From assembly GCA_049487715.1 (NCBI GenBank), contig CP150555.1, positions 1-64,000 on the forward strand: 64,000 nt of DNA, written 5' to 3'. Below, piece by piece: positions 28,576-39,870 of the stretch. How positions within the stretch are numbered: position 1 is the first letter of the stretch; each line of letters opens with the position of its first letter. The notes beneath the pieces are model-generated. The model was given only the letters and a program-made list of their open reading frames with translations, was not told where the DNA came from and did not search any database. The DNA is from Pycnococcus provasolii (Eukaryota; Chlorophyta; Pseudoscourfieldiophyceae; Pseudoscourfieldiales). A program made the position numbers and the translations under genes.

Positions 28576-31500
28576 AGCTCCGACTCAGGAGTGTGCACTA
28601 TGCGCATGTCAGCCATTTCATCAATCGGCATCCAGACATGATCCAGTCTCGGCAGCGAAGATGCATTAGGTCGAGCTGCTTCAACCAGCATTTCGGCCGT
28701 GGCACGAGCCTCTTCGACTGCCGCCCCATCAGGCAGCGAAACCGCTATCGCAGCAAGCGCTGAAGCATCACATTCTTCGTTGCTCACGCACTGTTCGAGG
28801 GCGACTGTGTACCGGGCTACCATAGTTGCATATCGTGCACGGACACGGTTCTTCGCCTGCGCGAGGTTGGACTCGTGCTGTGACGCGGCATCATCGCCTG
28901 CTGCGGATGTTTCCGTATCCGTCTCCATTGAACGCCAAAGCTGAAGAACCTTGCGTAGTGCAGGCTTCAGGCGAACCTGTGCCTCGCGCATGGCAGACTC
29001 CATGGTGTCAGCAGCATGTCCCGCTACGCCGATCGTTGCACTGCCATCGATAGTACGCAGTTGAACGAGGCAGACGGATGTGGCTTCGAGGACAGAGCGG
29101 TGGGCCCACGCAACGACTGCAGCGCCTGCGCCAGCGCCGGCGGGATCAAAGAGAGATCCAGGAACGCGTCGTGCTGTATCAAAGAAGAAAGCGGCAAGAG
29201 CCAGAGCCTCGAAAAACACCTTGGAAGCTTCCTCGCCATTTGCAACACGCCGCGCGGCACTCACGCATGCACTAATGTCCGTCAACGTCGCCAGGCAGAG
29301 TCCAATGCATGCGTTACCAAGCACGTGCTGGCGTGCGCTCCATCTCACCTCGTCCGCATCAGCTTTTGCATCTTCCTCCTCTTCGACGAGTGCACCACCC
29401 TCTTCGACGAGCGTCTTTGCGACAAACGTAAAATCACCCGTGTTTGACACGAGCGCACGCATGGGAGCTTGCAGGAGGAGCTGCGTGGCAACGACTGCGC
29501 ACCACCTCGCCTGGCGCAGCGCGCGATCTGTGTGAAGCTTCACACCCCCCCGAGGGGTGCGTGGAGAACTCGCACCTCCCGCAGTCGCCACCCCAGCTGC
29601 CGCAACGCAAGCGGCTGCTGCAAAGTGCACGCGAAGCGTCAGGTGGCAACAAAGATCGTTCGCGATGGAGGTTAGGGTCGTACCAAAGGCTTCGTTGGAG
29701 TCAGCCGCGATGCTTGCCACCGCTGATCGCATCGAAGCGAATGTCCGCACGGCGTCAGCAATTGATTCGTCCGAGCATGATTGCGTGCCGTTCGCCATGA
29801 GCGAATCGGCCACCGCGGCAGCGACCATGTCATAAGCTACTGGCACCAGAGCATCACGCGCCGCGACGGCAGGAGCTGAAGCAACGAACGCCACCAGAGT
29901 GGCGGCTGGGACGCTGCGACATGCTGCCGCGGCGGCGTCATCAGCGCTTGTGTCGTCGAAGGCAATCGTTTCGATCGCAGCCCGAGCACTCGTTTCGTAC
30001 TGACGTAGCGTGAATCCAGCAGCAAATAGGTGGAGAGAAAGCTCGGAGCGGCGCCACTCTGTGCCTGTTCTTTTTGAGATTGCTTCTGCGATAACTTTTG
30101 CAGCATCGCGCAACGCACTTACGAGCTTGGCATCATCAGTCTTACCAGCTGCAAGCACGCATCTCGCCCATTCGCGCAGCGCGCCGTCGGGACGGCCACC
30201 ATCACGTTGAATGAGCACCGCTGCATGCGCTCCGTCCATGTCCTGTTGCAATTCCACCTGCTCTGAATGTAGCCACCGTGAGGAGGGCACCTGCGTTCGG
30301 CCATCCGCGGTGGACGCAAGCAGTTTCGTTGGCACGCCGTCAAGCAAAATCTTGTAGGTTTGCACGACACCATGTCCGCCGCTAACGACCACAACGCCCG
30401 GCGCAAGGAAGCTGAGGATGCCAGGATTATCCGTCGGACCGTCGAGGCGTAGCAGATCTGAGGTGCGAACTAATGCGGACATACCGCCCTTCTTCGTCGA
30501 TTTGACGTCCGTCTGCACGGTGATGCCCAGAAGAACGCCCGAGCGTGACAGCAGACGCACGCGCCCTTCGCCATCAGTCAGAGCTAAGACCGTGCCTTCG
30601 GGACTCCAGGACACTCGAAGCGGTGGCGTTGGCAACGACGCCGAGCTGTCGTCGAATGTCACGAGCGACGATGCGCTTTCGCCTTGACCGTCTAGTGTTA
30701 GCTTCGCATCAACGAGCACCACATGGCCAGCACAAGTCAGGACGGCGACAAGTTTCGCGCGTGGGTCCCAGGCAAGAGACGAGGCTTCTCCAGGGAGCTG
30801 CACTGGATGCCATCCTGGCGCGGTTGATCTTTCACCGCCAAGGCTCAGCTCAATCACAAAGAGACGCGCGTCGGAATCACCGCTCTGCTCGGACTTGCGC
30901 CTTGCACTTGGACTATCCGTGCCAATGGAGAATGCCTCAGCGGCGGTTCGCCTGCTCATGATGCATGCAACGCGCACGTCGACGGAGGCGGTGGCTCCAG
31001 CCCGCTGCGCCGCGCCGTCACCGGGCACGAACGTAACGTCCACGCCGTGGCACACCCCGCGTCGCAGCGGTACGTTCACCGGCATCCACGCGCCAGGTGA
31101 AGCACGGTGCATCGCGTAGAGGCGCGGCGGCTCACCAGGCTGCGCCACGTCGCCGACGAGAGCATTGCCGCAGTCTGACGTCCACAGTGCACGCCAAGTT
31201 CCACCTTGCGAGTCGGCACCGCCGGGCGTGGTGAGGGCACGCCACGGCGACGCATTGCCCTGATTTGACTCGACGACGTCCGTTGCGACGAGAGGTCGAA
31301 CCCCGACGCTGAGAGGCGGCATTGCGTGCGCAACAGCCACTGCCCCCGCGCGTCGCGAGACAAACACGCGAGGCATCGACGCCAGCTTGGCGAGAGGCAA
31401 GTCCGCGGCGTTTGCGTCAGCCGCAGGTGGTGCAAGCAGCGCGTTGGGCGGAACACGCGCTATGGGCGGTGAAGGCGCACCCGTCGCATCAACGGCGCAC

Positions 31501-31862
31501 GTCCAAATGCCCCTCGCTTCGGCGCCCGGCTCTCCCGTGATGTTGGCAAGGAGTCGTCCCGACCACTCGCGCAGCTGTGAAGCACCACCGGCCGTCTGCC
31601 CGCCGCGAGGCGGTGACAATGCTTGCGAGGTTGAGGTTGGGCGAACGCACGCGGGCATACACCGCAACCAACCTTTGCGAGGCAGGCTAGCTGACGGTAC
31701 GCCCTGCGGCGCGGCCGACGCGCTCGTCGACGGCGTGATGAGCGTCAGCACAGCGCCGAGCGTAAACGCCGACGCCTCGAGCGGCGTGGAGTCGGCGTCG
31801 TGAACGTGCCGAATCCCCGACGCGTGCGATGCAGGCAAGGCTTGCAGGGTTGCGAAGGACAT
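24267..31862 (-). CDS. Giant 2,531-residue protein with propeller-like N-terminus and coiled coil
   Basis: This is a single open frame of 7.6 kb. The N-terminal 550 residues have WD40/propeller-like strands (SSLAWDPRAKLVAVLTCAGH, LRVSWSPEGTVLALTDGEGR). A helical, Ala-rich region follows to about 1,080. An acidic region with EPEPEP and repeated EEV/EIQ motifs spans about 1,085-1,160. A long low-complexity S/T/P/A region leads to a coiled coil near 2,000-2,110 built of a repeated AEARRIRMQQEEEARIRAEE unit. A helical C-terminal region follows and ends in another coiled coil. Two poly-Ala runs come from GCC repeats near 25922-25946 and 26044-26077. The layout recalls large ciliary or scaffold proteins such as CPLANE1, but I cannot establish homology. 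Confidence 0.75.
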
Positions 31863-32463
31863 CTACTCTTTTGGCCAGAGAGTGTTGTGCGAGTGTTGCG
31901 TGTTCGCGTGTGCGTGCGTGCTTAGGCCTGCTTCGCCATTAGGGGGGCTGTCAGTTTGAGTTTGGTTTGGGGGAGGGAGGGAGGGAGGGAGGGAGGGACG
32001 GGCACCCCGTCCGCCGGCCCGCGGGGAAAGGGGGAAAGGGGGGAGAGGGGGGCAGGGGGAGGGAATCCCGGGGTTCTGGAACGGGGGACTGGGGGAACTG
32101 ACTGGGGGTGGCATTTCAAATCTGAAACGGACAGAACAATCTCTCCCCCCCTCCGGGGATCCAGGTCGGGGGATCCCCTCAGGTGATCCCGTCCCCCCCC
32201 CACCAACAGTTCGGGGTGGTGCAGGATTCAACTCATCAACTGGTTGAGTAAGATTTGTAGTTTGTAATATCGCAGGTATATGTGAGTCCTACAACGCATT
32301 GCCCTAACCTCACCGCCACCTCCCTGGACTGGCTCTACATAGGTGTTGAGTTGAGCAGCGTTCGCTGCGACCGTATGATGAAGTCCTTAAGTATTTATTT
32401 GAAACTACCTCTCTCAAAGGTTTTTTTTTACTCTGTATGGTCCTTTTTTACTATGTGCGACTC
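31863..32463. promoter_or_regulatory. Leader of the giant gene with G-rich tract
   Basis: This 601-bp spacer lies between the start of the giant gene and the end of cyclin A, both on the minus strand. Bases 31970-32065 hold a (GGGA)n run and further G4-G6 blocks that could form quadruplexes, followed by more G/C-rich blocks to 32205. Bases 32230-32463 are AT-richer and hold the downstream region of the cyclin gene. No gene is supported. Confidence 0.5.
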
Positions 32464-34633
32464 TCAAGTCTGCGCCCATGCGTTCCACCGCTCTTGCATC
32501 TCCGCGGGCCACTCAGACAGCGGGCTGAACAGGTAGTCCGCCAGATGCGCAGGCGGGAGAATGCGAGAAGCGCAGGAGAGTTTAGCGTCCTTGTACTTCT
32601 CGAAAATCGCGGGAAGCTTCCGTGCCGTGCCCTCAGCGGCGCCCTGAGCGTCAGGAATGGCATGAGCGCGCGCGTGGTCGACGTAGGCGGCGTGCAGGGC
32701 TGTTGCGCACTCGCGCAAATTACCAGGCGCGTATCCCGTGTGCTGCTGCAGGGTCGGACTCCACGGCGTATCCTGGTGCTGATGCCGCGGCATTGCGGTG
32801 TTCGGGGGGAAGCTCGACGCGGATACGAGCGTTGGCCTGACCGCACCTGGGGTGCTGCTGCGTGCCGCGCGTCGGCCGACAGCCGCGGGGGCTGCGGGCA
32901 TAGGCGGGTTGACCGATCCAGGGGGCGGTACTGTCACGCCTCGCGAAACGGCGAGCATGGGCGCGCTCACCGCACGCTCGCCATGCGCGTCCACGTGCAG
33001 CGTATACAGCGCAATCATGAGCGCGGATGCCGCCACCTCGCTCGTCTTGAACTTGAGGAAGTTGTAGTCGAGCAGCGTGAGCTCTAGCAGGTAGTAAGAC
33101 AAGTACGTGAGGCGAACGTGGGGTGCGAATGCTCCTGGTCCCGCGACCGAGTTGTCGGGATTTCGCGCGGCGAATTTGTCGGCAGTTGGCGACGCCGTGG
33201 ACTGCTGATTGGCGCTCCTCGGCGGCGAAACCTCCGGGAGCGGGCTCGGCGGGAGTGACGATGCAGGGTGGTTGAGCAGCGGCGAGGACGCCGCGGCGGC
33301 GAGCTCGGAATCGCCCGAGAGCAGCAGAAGTGAGCGGAGGTATCGGCGGAGGAACCACTTGGCGGTTGGCACGGTAAGCTCAAACTTGAGCGTCTTCAGG
33401 ATTTCGCGCTCCATCCCCACGATTTCGTCGCGAGAGTATGTGTTGTCTGTGATGTATCGAAACTCCTTAACGGGAGGCGGGTAGATTTCCTCGTACTTGC
33501 TGGCGATCAGCATGCACGTGACGCCGAGCAGCTGCAGCTTGGAACGCTGCATCTGGAGCCGGCTGAGGCACCGATCGACGTAGTTGACGGCGAGGAAGAG
33601 CGTCTCTCCGTCGAAGCGGTACTCCTCACCCACCTCCACAAGCCAGTCGACGAGGATGCCGCGCATGTGCGGGTTTATGTCGCGCTGACTGGTCATGTAG
33701 TTCCTGTTTGTTTTCGTTGTTTTTTTTTTGGCGCGTCAGAACGAAATTTTGAAATTTCAAATCAAAAATCCAAAGTCCGTAAGACTCTTATTATTCTCCT
33801 TCTCTAAGTTTGAAGATGCAAGCACGAGCGCGCGTGTGGGAGCGCGCTTCCAGCCGGCCAGGGCTGTTCTTTTTTGGGTGAAAACTTTGAAAATTCGTAC
33901 CTGTTGGGTGCATGAATGAGCTGCTTTGAGTGGCACGTGCGGTCGATCTCGTCCATGTAGTCCACCGGAACAAGCGGGTCGTGAACGTAGAATGGAAAGG
34001 CGAGCGACTCTGGCGGTGGAGTATGGGCGGCGGCGGTGGAGGCGGTGCGGGTGGTTGCGGATCGGCGATGAGCTTGCATGGTGGCGTTGGCGGCTGAACG
34101 CGCCGCGGCAATTTGTGCACTGCTACTGGCTGAGCGCAGGCGCGTTGTTGGTGCTGGGAGCGGGACGTTGCCGTTCGTGATGGTTTGGAGCGGCTGAGAT
34201 TCGCGGCTTCGCTTTTTGCCATCCTGCGATCCGTTTGAAGTTTGTGTGTGGAGTTTCAAAATGTTGTTTGTCAGTGTGGTGTCGCAATTTTTGGGTTGGC
34301 GCGCGCGCCCTCTTTTTTTTTTTCGGGGCGCGCAACGTTCGACGTGCGGAAATCAAGCAAGAACGCTCAAGCATGGAGACAAGGGAAGCACCGGAGTGTG
34401 CACGCCCGCGTCTTGAAAGCAAACACAAGTAGGCAAAAAGCAAGAAAAGAAATCAGGAAACGTACCTTGGTGGAATCGTCGCCCAACCTCTTGGCGTGCT
34501 GCATAGAGTGCGAGCGTGGCATGGCTGCGTTGTTCTCCAGCCCCTCGTCGTACACGTCGAGAGGTGCGGCGCGTAACCCGGCGTCTGCGCCCACGCCCGT
34601 GCCTCGCGCGGAGGCTGACCTCAGTGTGGGCAT
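32464..34633 (-). CDS. CYCA: A-type cyclin (3 exons)
   Basis: Exons on the minus strand are 34633-34466, 34223-33901 and 33703-32464, giving 576 residues. The introns (242 and 197 bp) have GTACGT/GTACGA donors and GCAG/ACAG acceptors, and the joins keep the frame. The second join makes [20 protein letters not shown], the cyclin A signature leading into the first cyclin box ([15 protein letters not shown], then [13 protein letters not shown]). A-type cyclins activate CDKs in S and G2 phases. The second cyclin box holds two low-complexity insertions: about 50 residues rich in P/S/N, and about 75 residues between [14 protein letters not shown] and [14 protein letters not shown]. The N-terminus carries DVYDEGLEN and possible degron-like TITNGN. 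Confidence 0.88.
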
Positions 34634-35488
34634 GGCCGACACTTGTTGTTGTGCGTTGTGTTTGTTGTTGGAGGTTTGAGGGGGAGTTTCGTGTTTTTCG
34701 CGTTTGAAGGGGAGGGAAACAAAAAAGGGGAAATCCAAAGAGGAGAGGAGAATTCGTTGAGCTCCGAGTTTCGCGCTGGAGCCAAAATTTCAAAGCTTTT
34801 CATTTCGGGGACGTCCAAATTTTGCCGAAACCCCCAACGGCTAGTCACGCAAGGGCATATTAATTAACCCCGAAAGGTTTAACCCCGAACAACCAACCGG
34901 CGCAGGCTCAACCTGGCTCAACCCCCAACCCTCTGGGGCCAGGTGGAGTGGATCATCCCAATGACCCCTACTGTAGAAAGGTAGAACCCACTGGCGCTCC
35001 CTCTCCTCCCCTCCCTGGATGGCATGGGCATTTGGCAGGCCGTTGACTCGCTGCTGCGCAGAGACCACGCGAGAGGCGTCGTAGGAAGGGGAAGGGGAAG
35101 GGGAAAGGGGAACCCGTCGTCCTTCCCAGTAGCTTCCCAGTTCCCAGCCTTGCCATCCGCCTGTCCGCTGTCCGACCAAAATCACCAAATCATCCCCCGG
35201 TGCCCGGGGTCCCAGCGTAGCGTACCCGGTAGCGGCATAGCCTTGAGCCTTTCGCCTTGCCCTGTGGCCTGTGCCCCTGTCTGCCTGTAGACTCTCCTTG
35301 CAGCATCCCCTAGGTGGAGAGAGGGAGTTTCGTTTCCCTGCTCCCACTGGTGTTCCCTCAGCCTCCTGCGCTATCGTAGAACCCGCGTGTACCACCTCCC
35401 TCTCCCCCTCTCTCCGCTGCCAACCACCTCTCCTCGCGTGCACAACCTCGCAACACACGCAACCTCACCACACTCTTCTCTCGCAGCC
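34634..35488. promoter_or_regulatory. Divergent region between cyclin A and unknown conserved gene
   Basis: This 855-bp spacer shows no supported gene. It contains GGAAGGGGAAGGGGAAGGGG near 35088-35107 and pyrimidine-rich sequence (CCTCCCTCTCCCCCTCTCTC) just upstream of the next start. A TCTCTCGCAG immediately before the ATG at 35489 could be a splice acceptor of a leader intron. Confidence 0.45.
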
Positions 35489-36838
35489 ATGCGCATAAAG
35501 GTGCACCTGCAGGAGTATGGCACCGAGTCGCCCGAACCGCACACCATCCTGCTCAACTGCGGCGCAGGCGAGCAAATACTGAGGTGGGTCGCATACGCCG
35601 CGTGCGGGCGCATGGCGTTCCAGAAGGGGGACGTGCCCTCGGCGTACGTGCCGCAGAGCGTGCTGCAGGCGGACGGAACCATACTTGACGTCGACATCGT
35701 GCTGAACGAAATGCTAGGAGACGGCGACGAGCTGTTCGTTGAGTACAGCCACGGGCCGACGGTGTTCAAGTGCAGGTGGGAAGGTCGGCCGCGAACGCCG
35801 CCGCACGTATGGGGAGAGACGGCGGTGACCGAGAATGTCGAGTACGACTGGCTCAGCGACCTCGACCTCAAGGCGTACGGGCTCAACGAGCTCATCAACC
35901 CGGACCTCGCGAGCGCAAATGCGCACGCAGTGGACCAGGACCTCGACGCGACGAAGGACATCATGTCGCAGTACGCGGGACCTCTGCAGGCGCTCTTCAT
36001 CTACTACGGAACGCAGGGCGATTCGCCGTCTCAGGAAAAGCTTAGCCTGTCGCAGTTCCGAGACATCATCTTAGATAGCCAGATTGCAAGCGAGAAGTTC
36101 GTGCCAGGAATGATTGACGAGGCGTTCAACAAGGCGCGGTATGCGCAAGCCAGCGTGCAGGAGAGTGGCAAGCGGCGCCAGTCGGCGGGGTCCAAACTTG
36201 GTCTGCAAGAGTTCATCTTCGCGCTCATTTTCGTCGCCGCAAAGAAGCTCGACCTCGGCTTCGAGGGTTCTGGGTGGGGATTTGCGGCACTCAGCGAGCG
36301 CTTCTACAAACTGCTCACCGAGTTCATATTTCCAAACCTCATCCCCGCCATTGCAGAGCGCATTCGCGCAATCAGCCAGCCTTACGCCGACGAGAATGTC
36401 AAGCTCGCTGTGGAAGCTCTGCAGAAGAAGGGCCGGCGGCTCACAGAGCAGGCGCTGGATAGCTGTCAGCTCAAGCGTGTGCAAATGGCGGAGCCGGTGC
36501 TCGATCTCAAATACCTTTGCCAGCACCTCATCCAGTGGGAGTACCTGGACAAGCACTTTGACATGTGCACGTTCTCCATTCTCTGCCTTCACGCGAAGCA
36601 CAACGGTTCCGCGGACGTGCAGGCATACCCGCTCCACAAGCACCCGCTTCAGGTTTCGTACAACGACTTTGAGAGGTTGCTGCTCGCCATCGCAAGCCAC
36701 ATGTACCAGAGCCAAGTGCAGACGCAGGCATCGGTGCCATTCGAGCAGTTCTTCGGCGAGCTGCTCGACGACGCGTACAAGCGAAGTGGCGTGCTCGTCG
36801 ACTTCAGGAGAACGGAGGTGAAGGACGCGGCGGAGTAA
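35489..36838 (+). CDS. Conserved-looking protein of unknown function, possibly EF-hand-like
   Basis: The protein has 449 residues from the ATG at 35489, which is preceded by pyrimidine-rich leader. The N-terminal 100 residues may be ubiquitin-like or beta-rich (MRIKVHLQEYGTESPEPHTI). The central part (LFIYYGTQGDS, LSLSQFRDIILDSQ, LGLQEFIFALIFVAAKKL) looks like degenerate EF-hand pairs as in p25-alpha-type or calpain-like regulators. The C-terminal half is helical (FYKLLTEFIFPNLIPAIAER). There is no signal peptide or membrane span. I do not recognise a named family. The even codon usage and length support a real gene. Confidence 0.7.
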   Translation: MRIKVHLQEYGTESPEPHTILLNCGAGEQILRWVAYAACGRMAFQKGDVPSAYVPQSVLQADGTILDVDIVLNEMLGDGDELFVEYSHGPTVFKCRWEGRPRTPPHVWGETAVTENVEYDWLSDLDLKAYGLNELINPDLASANAHAVDQDLDATKDIMSQYAGPLQALFIYYGTQGDSPSQEKLSLSQFRDIILDSQIASEKFVPGMIDEAFNKARYAQASVQESGKRRQSAGSKLGLQEFIFALIFVAAKKLDLGFEGSGWGFAALSERFYKLLTEFIFPNLIPAIAERIRAISQPYADENVKLAVEALQKKGRRLTEQALDSCQLKRVQMAEPVLDLKYLCQHLIQWEYLDKHFDMCTFSILCLHAKHNGSADVQAYPLHKHPLQVSYNDFERLLLAIASHMYQSQVQTQASVPFEQFFGELLDDAYKRSGVLVDFRRTEVKDAAE

Positions 36839-37112
36839 AGGACAATGTTTTCTTGTTTTCAGTCTGTGATGTTTCAACCACGCGTTTTCCTCCCTCCCCC
36901 TTTGAATTCCCCCTCCCCTCCCCTCTCACTCTCACTATCACATGTCACCTCCGCAGTAGTCACAGTCACGCCCTCAAAACCTCACGTCAAAACCACCTCG
37001 AGTCATTCGCCGACGCCTCCACCACTCTTAAACACAGGCGAAAAGCTCGTCTGTGCTCCGCCAGAGTATGAAAACTTCATGCTGGTACAGCTGGCGAGCG
37101 ATGAACCTCTTT

Positions 37113-38411
37113 CTACGCGTTCGGGCCTGGCCACTCCACCAGCTTAGGCTCGGTCGCGCCCGTTTGGCGGTTCAAGTCCGTGTCCTTGTGGTAATAGAAC
37201 GATGCGGAAAGAACGACGTATGCCAAAATGAGCGTCAAGCCCTTGAGCCAGTTGGACTGTCCGTCCGACGCCACCATGATGACTGTGACGACGGTCGTGA
37301 AGAAGACGATCTGCTCGAACATGTGCATGTTCAGGTCGAGCGGCTTATTCATGAACCAGCCGCACACCACGCAGAACGGAATGACCAGCACAGTGATCTG
37401 CGTTGCCGATCCGATTGCCACGCCCAGAGCAATGTCCATCTTGTTCTTCATCGCGAACATCACGGCGGAGGCGTGCTCCGCGGCGTTGCCGACGATGGGC
37501 AGGATGATGACGGAGATGAACGCAATGGGAAGGTCCCAGCTCTTCGCGGCTCCCTCGATTGTGTCCACAATGAAGTCGGAAAGGATTGAGATGAAGATTG
37601 TGAAGACGGACAACCAGCCGATGCTTCCCCAAAAGCCGAGAATGGCCTCCTCCTCCTCTTCGTCGTCGTCGTCGTCGCCGTCGCCTTCCTCCTCCTCGAA
37701 AAGCTCGGTGTGGCTCACAAGCTGGAAGTACAGGTAAGCGGCGTACATGAGAAGCAGCATGCAGGATGTGAAGCGAGACAACTTAAGCTCGCTCTCCGTG
37801 CCGTGGATCTCCGTGTTCGTGGCATGTAAGGCGCTCGGCAGCGTGAGGCCGAGCGTTCCGAGCAGCAGCAGCGCGGAGTTGGCCATGACGCCCTGCTTGT
37901 TGTACGTCTGTCCCTTGTGCTTAAGGCCGCCAAAGAAGAAGGCGCACCCGAGGACGAGCAATAAGTTGCTGACAACGCTTCCAAGCAGACTGAGCTGCAC
38001 GACGCGCAGCAGGCCGTTGCGCAGTGCGAACACGGACACGATCATCTCCGTCGCGTTTCCGAATGTTGCGTTGAGCAGACCACCGACTGTGGGGTTGGTG
38101 TACATCGCAAGCTGCTCTGTGAGGAATCCGAGTCGCTCTGCGAGAGGACAGAGCGCCAGCAGCGAGAATAGGAACACCCAACCGTCACCCCATCCGTAGC
38201 GCGCCACCACCGCGAGCAGGCCGCAAGGCAGCAGCGCGTTCAGCTTGGTGGTGAAGAAGATTTCGTGTACTGATCTCTTGAAGTACGGCCCGAATCCGTC
38301 CGCCATGACGTCGTCGTGCTGCGAGCTCTTTTTCGGCGGTCCGTCATCCTTGAGGAACTCGAGTCCCGAGTGGCTGCGCTCGAGGTCGTCTTCGTCGTGT
38401 TCTTTCGCCAT
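37113..38411 (-). CDS. CAX: Vacuolar cation/proton exchanger (CAX-type Ca2+/H+ antiporter)
   Basis: The protein has 432 residues from the ATG at 38411; upstream open frame is leader. CAX proteins exchange H+ for Ca2+ across the vacuolar membrane. Eleven or so hydrophobic segments are visible. The first alpha repeat is [20 protein letters not shown] and the second is [20 protein letters not shown]; both are the cation-binding signatures of the family. Between the halves is an acidic loop ([18 protein letters not shown]), also typical. The charged N-terminus ([17 protein letters not shown]) could be an autoinhibitory region as in plant CAX. It lies tail to tail with the preceding + strand gene. 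Confidence 0.93.
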   Translation of the reverse strand: MAKEHDEDDLERSHSGLEFLKDDGPPKKSSQHDDVMADGFGPYFKRSVHEIFFTTKLNALLPCGLLAVVARYGWGDGWVFLFSLLALCPLAERLGFLTEQLAMYTNPTVGGLLNATFGNATEMIVSVFALRNGLLRVVQLSLLGSVVSNLLLVLGCAFFFGGLKHKGQTYNKQGVMANSALLLLGTLGLTLPSALHATNTEIHGTESELKLSRFTSCMLLLMYAAYLYFQLVSHTELFEEEEGDGDDDDDEEEEEAILGFWGSIGWLSVFTIFISILSDFIVDTIEGAAKSWDLPIAFISVIILPIVGNAAEHASAVMFAMKNKMDIALGVAIGSATQITVLVIPFCVVCGWFMNKPLDLNMHMFEQIVFFTTVVTVIMVASDGQSNWLKGLTLILAYVVLSASFYYHKDTDLNRQTGATEPKLVEWPGPNA

Positions 38412-38895
38412 CGTACAGGACACAAAACGAGAGTGTGTTTTCGGGTGTGGTGCGATCGCTCGCGCCAAAGGCGAGGCGGAACAAACAGCACGGGGAGCTT
38501 CCTTCCGGGAGCAAGGAATGCAGGGCAACGAGGTATCCCCAGATTCCCAGCCGAAGAGGGGGAGATTGAGGGGAGGCGCCCTCTGGAAAGCAGGGCCGGA
38601 TCCCTCGGCGTGCGGATCGCGGTGGGCCCCCAGTCCCCCCCCAATTGCAATTGCAGTTGCACGCGCCTCGCCTTGGGGAACCCCTTGCTCCCTCCCTCTC
38701 TCTCCCCTGGTCTCTGTTCTCTTCTCGCGGCCGGAAGGGAAGGGAAAGCAAGCCCGCAGGAAAGGCCAGGCCAGGGCAGGAAAGGCGCCTCTCCTCTCCT
38801 CTCCTCTCCTCTCCTCTCCTCTCTCCTCCCCCCTCCCTGCCTCTGCCTCTGCCCAACTCCCACGCCCTCCCGATTCCCTCGCACAAACAACAGCC
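38412..38895. promoter_or_regulatory. Divergent region with CTCTC repeats (CAX / small TM protein)
   Basis: This 484-bp spacer between divergent genes contains (CTCTC)n-type pyrimidine repeats at about 38790-38835. Open frames across it on both strands are repeat translations. No TATA box is visible. Confidence 0.5.
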
Positions 38896-39631
38896 ATGCC
38901 CGCCGACGACACGCCGCTCAACAACACGCTGCGCAGGCTGCAGCAGCAGCGCGACGACGGAATCATATCGGCAGAGGAATACAGACGCAAGGCGGCCGCA
39001 GCCATGGACGAACACGACCCGGAAAAAGGACCTGGTAAGCGACGCTGGGGGAAGTGGGGCGTGGTGGGCGGACCGCGCTCGAACGCGACACAGATCAGAC
39101 GATACTAACTCACAAACACGCGACACGCTTACCCACCCACCCACACCCATGCAAAACACGCACACCCACGTACACAAACATGGCACGCACCGAACAGATT
39201 CGCTTGCAAGCTTGCGGGCACCAGGACAAAGCTTGACAGGCGAGCTGGGCGTGGACCTTGCGAAAAACACGCCAGAGTCGTGGTTACACTCAGCCGTTGG
39301 CGCGATCAACGCGAAAAAGTGGGTGCTCGCGTTGGCCTTCTTCCTGCTCGTTGCAGCGCTCACGACAGCCACGGGGGTGGAGCTCTCGGAGAACGTATGG
39401 GGCATGGTGGACAAAAACGCGGGCAAACGGTTGAAAGTTCACGTGCCGACTGAGGAGGAGCACTACTCGAAAGAGGCAGAGTCTGGCAGTGGCGTGTCCA
39501 CCACTCTTGACGTCAGCGACGATGAGGACGAGCTCGGCCGGAAGGAAGCTGAGCGCTTAACACAGGCGGAGGCTGGAGGTGAGGAGGAGGGCGGAGACGA
39601 CTCTGCCGCTGCAGAAGAAGGGACCGACTGA
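38896..39631 (+). CDS. Small single-pass membrane protein with SHOCT-like N-terminus (2 exons)
   Basis: Exon 1 is 38896-39034 and exon 2 is 39240-39631, with a 205-bp GTAAGC..ACAG intron. The join gives a 176-residue protein in one frame. The N-terminus ([20 protein letters not shown]) resembles the short SHOCT helical motif found in many small membrane proteins. One transmembrane segment lies near residue 72 ([19 protein letters not shown]). The C-terminus is acidic and disordered ([26 protein letters not shown]). Function unknown. Without splicing, exon 1 would run to a stop at 39108 and lose the membrane segment. Confidence 0.7.
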
Positions 39632-39870
39632 CTGATGATGTCCGCCTGCACTTACCTTTTTTTAGAATTCATCCGCTGTAACGTCTACCAACACACGCAC
39701 ACGCGTACGCGCGCACACACGCGCAGACGTCGTTCCGTTCGTCGTCTCGGTAGTGCGGTAGTGCGGTGAAGACCCCAGTCACGGAACCCCGGGCATTTGC
39801 TAGGGTAGTTTTTTGAACCCCGGGCCACTCCCCGGGAGCAAAAAGCGCCCTCCCGCATTCCATCCCGGAC

